A DNA stretch of 33,061 bases from NCBI GenBank assembly GCA_002683315.1, contig NYTD01000071.1, forward strand, positions 1 to 33,061, read 5' to 3'. Origin of the DNA: Deltaproteobacteria bacterium (GTDB lineage Bacteria > Myxococcota_A > UBA796). The translations under genes and the position numbers were made by a program. The notes under the pieces are model-generated. The model did not search any database. It saw only the letters and a list, made by a program, of their open reading frames with translations, and was not told the origin of the DNA. This document shows, piece by piece, positions 9,336 to 18,216 of this stretch (within the stretch, counting starts at the first letter, position 1; each line of letters begins with the position of its first letter).

Positions 9336-10238
9336 ATGAGAAATGTTATCGTTTTGCCTTTATTTTGGGCTTGTAAACCGACAGTGGGAATTACCGAAAA
9401 GGTAGAAGTTCCAACAATTGAGGAAGCGATAGGTGCTCAGCCTTCCGGTGAGCCTTCACAGCCCTCTGGTGAGCCAACGAGCGAACCAAGTGGAGAACCT
9501 TCTTCCGAACCATCTACGCAGCCCTCTAGTGAGCCTTCACAGCCCTCTAGTGAGCCAACGAGTGAACCAAGTGGAGAACCTTCTTCTGAGCCTTCACAAC
9601 CGGCTAATGAGCCAACGAGTGAACCTTCCAATACTGAAGACCCTTGTTCCAACCCAAGTTTGGAAGTATGGCTTGCTGAGATGCCCTACACCGTAGGATG
9701 TAGCTGGGGGAGTGGGGGCAACTTAAACCCGCAACAAGCGAAGTATCGAGCACGAACAGAGCAAGAGGATGTATATAATCCTCCTGCTGGGTATCAGATT
9801 TGTGATATTCTATTTGATTTTGAGTCTGATGCCGGTAATGGCTTGAGTGGAGTCTGGGGATATGATGATGACTTTATTTTTTCCCTCAACGACCGTGTAC
9901 TTGTCTCTTCTCAAGCAGTGATGATGTCATGGCTTACTCCAGTAAGCAACACATATGAGTATAAGTGGCAAGACATCAAAAATGAAGATCAAGAGTTTTC
10001 CGTAGAGTATTTCTGGATTGGTAGTGGTTCATCTTTTGAGGCTCCGGAGCCAGAATATCCCAACTTTGGGGCTTCCTATATGTATATTGGGTCCAATGCT
10101 CTTGACCCACACCGTAATCTAGCGATCTCAGAAAATCAAATTCGTCTACAGATGACTACATTTGGTGATAATGATGATGGAGATTGTTTTAACAATGGAT
10201 TCTACGCGACTGCTCAGGTATATATTGCTCCTCAGTAA
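9336..10238 (+). CDS. putative lipoprotein with Pro/Ser/Glu-rich spacer and C-terminal domain of unknown function
   Basis: ATG at 9336 (MRNVIVLPLFWACKPT, lipobox-like LFWAC); the track start 9321 is a TTG. PSGEPSQPSGEPTSEP repeats, then a compact C-terminal domain. Confidence 0.75.
   Translation: MRNVIVLPLFWACKPTVGITEKVEVPTIEEAIGAQPSGEPSQPSGEPTSEPSGEPSSEPSTQPSSEPSQPSSEPTSEPSGEPSSEPSQPANEPTSEPSNTEDPCSNPSLEVWLAEMPYTVGCSWGSGGNLNPQQAKYRARTEQEDVYNPPAGYQICDILFDFESDAGNGLSGVWGYDDDFIFSLNDRVLVSSQAVMMSWLTPVSNTYEYKWQDIKNEDQEFSVEYFWIGSGSSFEAPEPEYPNFGASYMYIGSNALDPHRNLAISENQIRLQMTTFGDNDDGDCFNNGFYATAQVYIAPQ
9441..9629 (+). repeat. imperfect in-frame tandem repeat encoding P-S/T-x-E-P spacer
   Basis: ccttcacagccctct(g/a)gtgagccaacgag(c/t)gaaccaagtggagaaccttctt at 9453 and again at 9534 (81-nt offset), with a third partial copy at 9591. 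Confidence 0.9.
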
Positions 10239-10244
10239 AGATAT

Positions 10245-10757
10245 TTAGAGATCAGAAGTTCCTTTCAAAAGATTTGATAGACGTAGTGGTATTCTCTCTT
10301 CGCTTGGTGTATGAGATAGAAGTTCTTCGTTCCATTCATCCAAAATAAAAAAATCTTCTGGTCCAAGGGTTTCGATAGGTTTTTCTGTAAAGTTAAGCTG
10401 ACAGACGTCTGCGTGGTAGTAGTCTTCTTGAGCAATAGCGATGGGAGCTCCATGAGAACGGCAAATGAACGGTCGTACAGCGTAAATACCACATGTACCT
10501 TCTTTGGTTAAGAAGGTACATCGTGTTCCTTTGTGTGGATCTTCTTTTTCAAGGATGCTCAATGTTTCGATCAGTTCAGGACGTTCCAGTAGATATTGGA
10601 CTATGGAGCTGGCTTCTAATGTAAGCACAGTAAGATCGGGTAGGCAGCATTCATGACATCCAAGTCCACAGCGAAAAGAATAAGAGTTTCGCTGTTTTAT
10701 CTCAGAAAAGTGTTGATCTGAATGTTGAAGAAACTGTTTGTAGGTGGTGGTTTTCAT
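10245..10757 (-). CDS. YkgJ-family cysteine cluster protein
   Basis: Start revised from 11039 to ATG 10757 (MKTTTYKQFLQ...). CGLGCHECC...CTFLTKEGTCGIYAVRPFICRSHG is the cysteine-cluster signature. Confidence 0.85.
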   Translation of the reverse strand: MKTTTYKQFLQHSDQHFSEIKQRNSYSFRCGLGCHECCLPDLTVLTLEASSIVQYLLERPELIETLSILEKEDPHKGTRCTFLTKEGTCGIYAVRPFICRSHGAPIAIAQEDYYHADVCQLNFTEKPIETLGPEDFFILDEWNEELLSHTPSEERIPLRLSNLLKGTSDL

Positions 10758-10873
10758 AGAGACAATGGAGGGTTTTGTTAGAGTTATTATATGATGTTCG
10801 AAAACAAAATTCGTCAGAACAAAAATACAAGGATAAAAATAATGCTTATGAACCACTAACCAATGAGAAAGCC

Positions 10874-12073
10874 ATGGCAAAAATTTATCCTTTTCGAGGT
10901 GCATACCCCAAATCAGATGTTGCGAATCTTGTAATAGCCCCCCCATATGATGTGTTGTCTCGAGCAGAAGCACAAGAGATTGTAGATAAAAACCCCAAGT
11001 CTTTTCTTCGAGTGACCCGTTCAGAAGTCGATATGCCACTCAATGTGGATCCACATAGTGCTCCTGTTTATGAAGAAGGAGCTCGTCGACTCCGTGAATT
11101 GTTGAGTGATGGTGTTCTTACCCAAGATGAAGAACGATTTTATTTATATCGCCAAACCTGGAAAGGAAGAACACAGGTGGGGTTGATGGCGCTGTGTGAC
11201 ACCCAAGAATACGATGACAATTTGATTAAGAAGCATGAGTTTACCCGACCTGATAAAGAAGATGATCGGACATTGCATGTGGATACGTTGGGTGCACAAA
11301 CGGGACTCGTATTTTTAACATACCGAGATCAGTATCAAGGTTTGAGAGAAATTTTACAGGAATTACATCAGATGGATCCCTATTGGATTGTTCAGACCGA
11401 TGATTCTGTAGAGCATGCCTTAACGTTGGTTCCACAGAGTTATAACGAATCAATTCAAGCTGCTTTTGCTGGAGTAGAGGCACTATATATTGCGGATGGT
11501 CATCATCGTTCTGCTGCAGCCAGTCGAGTGGCGAAACTTCGAAATAGAGAAGGAACAACGGGGTTGTTTCTGGCGGGTATTTTTCCAGATTCTCAGCTAG
11601 AGGTTATGGCGTACAATCGTGTTGTTCAAGATTTGAACGGACACAGCAAAGATGATTTTTTAACGAAGGTAAAAGAAGTGTATACCTTAGAAGACACTTC
11701 TACTCCTCTTCCTCCTGCAAGGGGGACATTGACGATGTATATCGACAAAAGTTGGTATCTTCTCACTCCCAAAGAAGTTCCAGAGGATGTTGTGGGACGT
11801 TTGGATGTTGCTTTATTACAAAATGGTGTTTTGAGTCCTGTTTTGGGTATTGAGAATCCTCGAACGAATAAAAGGATTGCTTTTGTAGGAGGGATTCGTG
11901 GTCATCAAGCTCTTGTTGATTCTGTCGATAATGGTGCAGCTGTTGCATTTCACATGTATCCTACTGGGATAGATCAGTTGTTGGATGTTGCAGATGCGGA
12001 TCAAGTCATGCCTCCCAAGAGTACTTGGTTTGAGCCCAAGTTACGTGGTGGTGTGTTATTGCATATATTTTAG
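10874..12073 (+). CDS. DUF1015 family protein
   Basis: Start revised from 10775 to ATG 10874 (MAKIYPFRGAYP...); IAPPYDVLS, HEFTRPDKEDDR, YIADGHHRSAAA motifs. Confidence 0.9.
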   Translation: MAKIYPFRGAYPKSDVANLVIAPPYDVLSRAEAQEIVDKNPKSFLRVTRSEVDMPLNVDPHSAPVYEEGARRLRELLSDGVLTQDEERFYLYRQTWKGRTQVGLMALCDTQEYDDNLIKKHEFTRPDKEDDRTLHVDTLGAQTGLVFLTYRDQYQGLREILQELHQMDPYWIVQTDDSVEHALTLVPQSYNESIQAAFAGVEALYIADGHHRSAAASRVAKLRNREGTTGLFLAGIFPDSQLEVMAYNRVVQDLNGHSKDDFLTKVKEVYTLEDTSTPLPPARGTLTMYIDKSWYLLTPKEVPEDVVGRLDVALLQNGVLSPVLGIENPRTNKRIAFVGGIRGHQALVDSVDNGAAVAFHMYPTGIDQLLDVADADQVMPPKSTWFEPKLRGGVLLHIF

Positions 12074-12085
12074 GCGGATCGAAAA

Positions 12086-12313
12086 ATGGATAAAGATACA
12101 CAGGTTGAAGAGCTTGAAAAGCGAGTGACAGCATTAGAGATGCTTTTGGCATACCAAGAGAAGACCATTGCAGATTTGGATGTTGTCATTCAAGAGCAAT
12201 ATTCTTTAATTGAAAAAATCTCAGCACAAATTGAAATGGTGGGTTCCAAGCTAGAAGAGCAAAGTTTAGTGGGACAGCACACATTAGAAGAAGAGCGACC
12301 ACCACACTATTAA
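12086..12313 (+). CDS. slyX: SlyX family protein
   Basis: Short coiled coil RVTALEMLLAYQEKTIADLDVVI... ending in EERPPHY, typical of SlyX. Confidence 0.85.
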   Translation: MDKDTQVEELEKRVTALEMLLAYQEKTIADLDVVIQEQYSLIEKISAQIEMVGSKLEEQSLVGQHTLEEERPPHY

Positions 12314-13545
12314 TTTGTGTTTTTCGGCTCTGTACTTTGATGTGGAGCGCGTAAATACAATGACCACCAAATCGCAGGGAGCATCATTCCTGCTCCTATA
12401 TAGAATGGAATATTGATGCTGATCTCAAACAGGAGTCCTGCAACAGAAGGTCCTATTACCCGCCCTAAGGAAGAGAACGATTGGTTCAATCCAAGCATCG
12501 TTCCCTGTAATTGTGAGGGAATACTTCTAGAGATGAGGCTGGATTTTGAGGGGTTTAGAATACTTGTACCCAAAGCAAGATAAGGACCAGAGATAAGAAG
12601 AAGAAGAAAGCTCTTTGTCGATCCGATGAAAGGAATCATGATAATTGCCGTCATAATGATTATTAATCCGGCCCTGATCAGCGTTACTTCTCCAAATCGT
12701 TTGTTTAGCTTTCCAATTAATCCTCCTTGTATTATGGCTGCGACCACACCAATAATGGTGAGGTAATATCCTGTATAGCGCGCAGCTGTTTTTATTTTTT
12801 CTTCCTCCATAAGCTCTTCGGGCACCCATATTGCTTCGATAAATAGTGCGATAATCTGTTCTATTTGAGAGAAAGCAACGGTACCGATAAAGCTGATGAA
12901 AAAGATGGGGATGAGGTTTGTATATTTTTTGGCTTGTTGCAACAACTGTGTGTTGAATACTTTGTCCATTCCTTCAGGTTGAATGGATGGGTCTTTGGTT
13001 TCCGGAAGAATGAAATAGGTGAGGATTAGATTTCCAAAAGATAGAATCCCAGCAGCGTAAATCGGAGTTTGTGGAGAGTATTGACTCAAAAAAGCCCCAA
13101 TAGCAGGGCCGAAAATAAATCCCAATCCGAACGCTGCTCCAATGAGTCCCATTCCTTTGCTTCGTTCTTCTCCGCTGGTGCTATCGGAGATAATAGCTTG
13201 GGCTGTGCCTAGATTTGCGTTTCCGAATCCAGAGAGGATTCGCGCAAGAAATAGAACCCATATTTGGGTAGCGGAAGCAAATATAAGATATCCGATTCCA
13301 GAGATAAAGATACTTGATAGCATGATGGGTCTTCTTCCTTTTTTGTCGGAGAGATATCCCCAAAACGGTGAAAAGAGAAATTGCATCAATGAGTAACTTG
13401 CAGCAAGAAGTGTGATCAGTGTAGGAGAAGCCCCAAGGCTTTTTGTAAAGAAGGGGAGTATTGGTATGATGATGCCAAATCCAAGAAGATCAAGGAATAT
13501 AGTGATAAAAGCAACGAGAAGATGACTTTTGGATGAAGATGGCAT
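12310..13545 (-). CDS. MFS transporter, TetA/Bcr-like
   Basis: 12-TM-like pattern; LLGFGIIIPILPFF and GYLSDKKGRRPIMLSS MFS signature; stop codon overlaps the slyX stop (TTAA). Confidence 0.9.
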   Translation of the reverse strand: MPSSSKSHLLVAFITIFLDLLGFGIIIPILPFFTKSLGASPTLITLLAASYSLMQFLFSPFWGYLSDKKGRRPIMLSSIFISGIGYLIFASATQIWVLFLARILSGFGNANLGTAQAIISDSTSGEERSKGMGLIGAAFGLGFIFGPAIGAFLSQYSPQTPIYAAGILSFGNLILTYFILPETKDPSIQPEGMDKVFNTQLLQQAKKYTNLIPIFFISFIGTVAFSQIEQIIALFIEAIWVPEELMEEEKIKTAARYTGYYLTIIGVVAAIIQGGLIGKLNKRFGEVTLIRAGLIIIMTAIIMIPFIGSTKSFLLLLISGPYLALGTSILNPSKSSLISRSIPSQLQGTMLGLNQSFSSLGRVIGPSVAGLLFEISINIPFYIGAGMMLPAIWWSLYLRAPHQSTEPKNTN

Positions 13546-13713
13546 AATTTAGACTGTAATAATAAAGAAACTGTGATCAGATCGTTCTCTACGTAACCCA
13601 TAATGCCAAAGCCTATATTTTTTTGCATAGAAGTCTGTATTTTTGGAAACGATAGGTATATATTTTTGTCATATACAGATAAGACTACTGTTGTGAAAGA
13701 AGGAGATGAACGC

Positions 13714-14649
13714 ATGCAATTGGCATGGTTTGAAAAACAAAATTGGCTCGAAATACGAAATGCTCAACCAGAGATATCAATCTTTGATGGACATCGTTTT
13801 CATTCGTGTAATTCCTTCTTTTCGCGTGAACGTCATCATATATATCTTCTGGAAGAAGATCTTTCTCTATTTCGAATAGATGGTATAGAATATTCTCTTG
13901 ATTCATCATTGCGAGTATGTGTTGAGGACGACATCGTCTCTATTCCTAGGCGAGGAGAGCTTCGTATTCGAATTTACAGTGAAAGAGAACGCCGTTGGAG
14001 GCTAATCTTATGCTCTGCAGGAGACGAAGATATATCCTTAAGGCGGTATCAGCGGGATTTTGGATGGTGTTACGTGCAGATTCAGTGGTGGATTGATCAT
14101 CGGATTGGTCCCAATACTGTAGTATGGATCCCACCGAAAAAAAATATCCCTGTTGTTGTAGAGACAGGAAAAAAAAATGGAAAGCCTTTCATTCAATTTC
14201 ATCATGATGAATTAGGAGACTTTGCTTTTCAATGGTATCGACAACCTTTATTATCAAATTTTTCCACAGAGAAAGAATATCTTTGGGTGGATGAAATGGG
14301 AGCAGAAATCGATTTGAGTGTGGGTATGGTGGGGGACAGGTTTATTCTCTGGAGTCCATTGGGTTGGTCTTTTATATACCAAGGCGAAGAGGTCCAAGAG
14401 CTTATCTTAGAGAGAAAACCAGCTCATTTCTCAGCAGTTTGGGCTCGTGTGGAAAAACCGTATCGGTCGGTTAAGTGTGAATCTTATAATGCTTGTTTGC
14501 TCAAAGGTTTGAATAATTTGGTAGTGCATTCTCCTCTCTTCTCTTCATGGGTTGTTCGTGAAAGAAGATTTTCTCTTTGTTCTCATCTTGTAACGATAGA
14601 TGGAGAAAATCTATCCGGTGACCTATTGTGGAGTATGAATCATGTCTGA
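13714..14649 (+). CDS. hypothetical protein, first gene of GTPase cassette
   Basis: Start revised from 13603 to ATG 13714 with AAGGAGATG RBS; beta-rich, no family recognised; overlaps the GTPase gene by 8 nt. Confidence 0.7.
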   Translation: MQLAWFEKQNWLEIRNAQPEISIFDGHRFHSCNSFFSRERHHIYLLEEDLSLFRIDGIEYSLDSSLRVCVEDDIVSIPRRGELRIRIYSERERRWRLILCSAGDEDISLRRYQRDFGWCYVQIQWWIDHRIGPNTVVWIPPKKNIPVVVETGKKNGKPFIQFHHDELGDFAFQWYRQPLLSNFSTEKEYLWVDEMGAEIDLSVGMVGDRFILWSPLGWSFIYQGEEVQELILERKPAHFSAVWARVEKPYRSVKCESYNACLLKGLNNLVVHSPLFSSWVVRERRFSLCSHLVTIDGENLSGDLLWSMNHV

Positions 14650-15604
14650 TCAAACGACGTTAATTCTCGGTCCTTCGAATGTGGGGAAGACAGCATTAAT
14701 CGCTTCTTTTTTTTATTCGGCGGGGGTATTTGCAAAAAGAGGATTTTCTGTTCAAATACAGGCAGAAAATGAAACAACAAGGATGGTTCAGCAGAACACA
14801 CTTTCATTTGTTCGAACAGGTCGATTGCCATTTCAAGGGACTTATTCCATTATGGAATATGAGTTTTTATTTTCTGTAGCGAAGGAGAAAAAAGGAATTT
14901 CTCGATTTTGGGGACAGACAGAAGTGCACAAAAATCGTTTTCGATTTTTTGACTCTCCAGGAGGAGCGATTTTTGCTGTGGAAGGAGCAGGCATCGATTA
15001 TGCAGTACAAGGCGAGCATCGAAAAAAATTGGTAGCAGAATTACAAAAAGCACAGGGATTGATTCTTTGCGTAGATGCGTCAGAGCAAAATCAAAAAGAA
15101 AACACGGGACATATGAGCGGTCAGCTATATGTTTCACTCAATGATATTTTTAGCTTGACACCAAAAGAGTATAGAAAAGGAGGTCTTCCTGCTTTGGGGA
15201 TTCAAAGAGTCTATATCTGTATCAACAAATGTGATCTTTGGGCTGTGCAAGAGGGATACCAAGGAGAAGCCCAAGAACAGGTAGAAGAACTTGATCCTTT
15301 GTCTTTTGCGTATCGATTATTGGGAAAAGGTTTTTTTAATACGATAACTACATTTTTTCATCCCAATACTCAGATCGCTTTTGGTTTTAGCTCATCTTTT
15401 GGATTCCTGGAAGGAGGACCAAATGCGATGCTTATGGAGGGTGTGGGAATGGGGCAGGAAATACGAAGAGAGCATCTTGAAGCTTGGTCTCCATATCAAG
15501 TCTTGGATCCATTTGTGTTTTTAACAACCGGAAAGCCTCTTGATCCTCACATCTTTGTGTATCAAGTACGTGCTCTTCATTCACATCTTCCATGGGGAGC
15601 ATAA
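14642..15604 (+). CDS. TRAFAC-like P-loop GTPase (possibly DO-GTPase type)
   Basis: G1 GPSNVGKT, G3-like DSPGG, CVDAS, G4 NKCD in ICINKCDLW; SSFGFLEGGPNA and W.PYQVLDPFVFLTTG near the C-terminus. Confidence 0.75.
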   Translation: MSDQTTLILGPSNVGKTALIASFFYSAGVFAKRGFSVQIQAENETTRMVQQNTLSFVRTGRLPFQGTYSIMEYEFLFSVAKEKKGISRFWGQTEVHKNRFRFFDSPGGAIFAVEGAGIDYAVQGEHRKKLVAELQKAQGLILCVDASEQNQKENTGHMSGQLYVSLNDIFSLTPKEYRKGGLPALGIQRVYICINKCDLWAVQEGYQGEAQEQVEELDPLSFAYRLLGKGFFNTITTFFHPNTQIAFGFSSSFGFLEGGPNAMLMEGVGMGQEIRREHLEAWSPYQVLDPFVFLTTGKPLDPHIFVYQVRALHSHLPWGA

Positions 15605-18216
15605 TGGAACTTGAGCAGTGTATGTATGGTTTTTTGCTGTCAAAAGATGGTGGAATAGCCAAAAGAAAAGCATGTCTTCAAAAAACCAGTAGTTTTCCCA
15701 AAAGTCTTCTTCCACAATGTGACCCACAAAGAAATGGTATCGGTCTTCATGATGGAAAAGATTGGAGTGGATTTCAATGGAAGAAAGAAGGAGGGTTTTC
15801 CATAGAGCATCATCAGATAAAGAAGCAAAAATGGATGCTTTTGTCCAATATATCAGCGATAAAGACACAAGAACAGAAGGTACCTCGTTTACAGTCCCAT
15901 TCATTGGCGATTGGTGCTCCTCTTGATCCGCTTTTATTACCCTCTATGATTAAGGTGCTGTCTGTAAAACCGATTTATAAACCCAATTTGAATATGCCAA
16001 AAGTAAAATTAAAGCCGGTAGATGGACATCTTCCCAAAAGTTGGTTGGAACGAGTCACGCCTTTTTTACAGTGTATTCTTTGTGGCGCCCCAATCAGTTG
16101 GGAGGATCGAAAAATACCGCTTGAAAATGTATTGGAAACCATTCAGCTGGTTCTTTTATGTCTCCCGTCATCGATGATGGGTTCTTTTTCGATAAAGATT
16201 CAGTCCTTTACATTGTATGGTGAGTCGACATTGGCTCATGGTCAGCATGCACGGAAGGGTGTCTTCTTTATGAAGGGGTCTCTACTTGGAGCGAAAAAAG
16301 CAGGTATTCAAGATTGTGCACATTATCTTGCAAAATTGCGAGCGCTAAAACCGAAGAGTAAAAAGCACCTACAAGCTCTCATTACAAAAGAGTTTCATGA
16401 TGTTCCCAAATATTTTTCTCGTTTGTCTTGGCAAGAGCAAGGTCCAATACTCGTAGCTCGACTAACCGAAAGAGATACTTTTAAATATATTCAATCAGTT
16501 CTTCCCAAAGAACCTTCAGAAAAGATGGTTCTTTCTATTGTAGGAATGCGTAGTGAAGTGTTGGGATTGTTACTTAAGCATAAAAAACAGCCATGGGCGT
16601 TTCCCCTATTTGAAAAGATGGCTTCTTGGAAAGAGGCATGGTTGGATTATGGTGTATATGGCATGATTATAGGAGCTATTCATCCAGAATCATTGTCAAT
16701 GTTTCGTACGTTCGTGAGTACCAAAATACCACCAAAACTCGAAGAAAAAACACTTGAGACTGTGACGACATGGCTTGAAAAGATAGAGCCAGATATCTGG
16801 AAAGAGATGGTGGGTTTTTCAGGTGCTTCTTGGTGGGAGACATGGAAGCAAAGTCACGAAATATCTATTTTTTGGTATAGTCTGGATCCCAAAAATCCGG
16901 ACCTTTGGGATCATACCTTGTATCGGAGGCTATTAAAAAAAGAGTGGTCCCGGGGAGCGATTTCAAAGCTTGTTTCAGGCTGTCCTTCTGCGCTTGAGCC
17001 GGTTTATTATGTATTGATTGATCGATTACTTTATCTTCACCCTATTCAAGGTCTTCGTCTATTAGAAGAAGGACGTAAATTGGGGTTCTATTATCAAATT
17101 CTCTGGGATCGTTTACATTCTCCTTCATTGTATATGTGGAAGCGCGGAGAGCTTTTGCAAAAACAGATAGGAGATTCCAAAGAAGAATTGTCGGATTTGG
17201 AGATTCGTATTGTATTGACATTCTTGGAAGAAAATTTTACTCGTGCAGAAGAGATAGCCCCCCATATTGGTGCGGTAGCGATGCAGTATTTTTTTGGTCC
17301 ACAAAAGTTAAAATCAAAGAAATGGATGTCTTTGGCAGACACAGTGATTAAAGAACGGATGATATGGAATCCAGATGCATATTTTGTCCATATTGGAATT
17401 CCAGGAATTCATGAGTTGTATCTAGAATCAATTAACGAGTCTACAGTATTGCCTTCTGGTGGTACCGGAGCACTATTATGGATGCTGTTAAAAGGCCAAA
17501 AGATAGATGACTCCATATCCTTACCGGAAGGGTTTATTGAATTATGTACGCTTCTGTCATATCCTATCGCTCTATCCCAAGTTGATTCGGCGGCGGTTTT
17601 ATATGCTTTGGTTATTCATAGAAACGCGCAGCAAAGATCAGCGTGTACGCAAGATCAGATTCAGCGCATGTTATTTTGGTATGTACAAAACAAACGTATC
17701 GATGGTCCTCTACAATGGACTTCAGAGCCAATTTGGAGGCTGTTCCCTTTTTTGCATGATTTTCTAAATAGTCATAAAGAGATCAAAGAAGAAGAAGTGG
17801 AATTTCTAAAAGGATTACATCCTTCTTTGTTACGCAAGTTTGGGACGTTGGGATTGCAGCTTAGAAAAGAGCATCTTGCGATGATTCATTTTCGTCCCAA
17901 CCATCGTTTTGCGAACATTAGACAATTTACCCATATTATTATTGAAGCGAACGCAAAAAAAGCAGCGGTACTTCTAGGTTGTGCTCTTTGGATGCGATTA
18001 TCTGAAGAAAACCGTGACAAGCTCCAAGTCCGTATTCTTCTGAAAACAGTCTGGTGGCGAAGGATTTTACGGTTTGTTTTGCGAACCAAAACAGAGGTGA
18101 TGAATCTGAAAAGACGATCAGAAATTTTAGAGGCTTTGTGTATGGAGTTTAACTGTTTGGGCGAAATCGTACTGGAGGCGCAGAACGAATCGGGTAATGT
18201 AGAAGTCGACACTTGA
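15604..18216 (+). CDS. large protein, possibly GAP1-like (GTPase-associated protein 1)
   Basis: TAATG overlap with the GTPase stop; N-terminus MELEQCMYGFLLSKDGGIAKRK and VLLCLPSSMMGSFSIKIQSF resemble GAP1 N-terminal patterns; long alpha-helical C-terminus. Alternative start 15592. Confidence 0.65.
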   Translation: MELEQCMYGFLLSKDGGIAKRKACLQKTSSFPKSLLPQCDPQRNGIGLHDGKDWSGFQWKKEGGFSIEHHQIKKQKWMLLSNISAIKTQEQKVPRLQSHSLAIGAPLDPLLLPSMIKVLSVKPIYKPNLNMPKVKLKPVDGHLPKSWLERVTPFLQCILCGAPISWEDRKIPLENVLETIQLVLLCLPSSMMGSFSIKIQSFTLYGESTLAHGQHARKGVFFMKGSLLGAKKAGIQDCAHYLAKLRALKPKSKKHLQALITKEFHDVPKYFSRLSWQEQGPILVARLTERDTFKYIQSVLPKEPSEKMVLSIVGMRSEVLGLLLKHKKQPWAFPLFEKMASWKEAWLDYGVYGMIIGAIHPESLSMFRTFVSTKIPPKLEEKTLETVTTWLEKIEPDIWKEMVGFSGASWWETWKQSHEISIFWYSLDPKNPDLWDHTLYRRLLKKEWSRGAISKLVSGCPSALEPVYYVLIDRLLYLHPIQGLRLLEEGRKLGFYYQILWDRLHSPSLYMWKRGELLQKQIGDSKEELSDLEIRIVLTFLEENFTRAEEIAPHIGAVAMQYFFGPQKLKSKKWMSLADTVIKERMIWNPDAYFVHIGIPGIHELYLESINESTVLPSGGTGALLWMLLKGQKIDDSISLPEGFIELCTLLSYPIALSQVDSAAVLYALVIHRNAQQRSACTQDQIQRMLFWYVQNKRIDGPLQWTSEPIWRLFPFLHDFLNSHKEIKEEEVEFLKGLHPSLLRKFGTLGLQLRKEHLAMIHFRPNHRFANIRQFTHIIIEANAKKAAVLLGCALWMRLSEENRDKLQVRILLKTVWWRRILRFVLRTKTEVMNLKRRSEILEALCMEFNCLGEIVLEAQNESGNVEVDT

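Noticed and set aside
9441-9629. Possible CRISPR-like direct repeats
   Set aside because: Repeats are in-frame coding, contiguous and without unique spacers.
9437-9652. 71-aa minus-strand Gly/Ser/Glu-rich ORF
   Set aside because: Mirror reading of the PSxEP tandem repeat; low complexity creates open frames on both strands.
10758-11039. N-terminal extension of the YkgJ-like ORF
   Set aside because: Overlaps the DUF1015 start on the other strand; ATG 10757 immediately precedes the conserved region. An attata (TATAAT on minus) at 10786-10791 looks like promoter sequence rather than coding.
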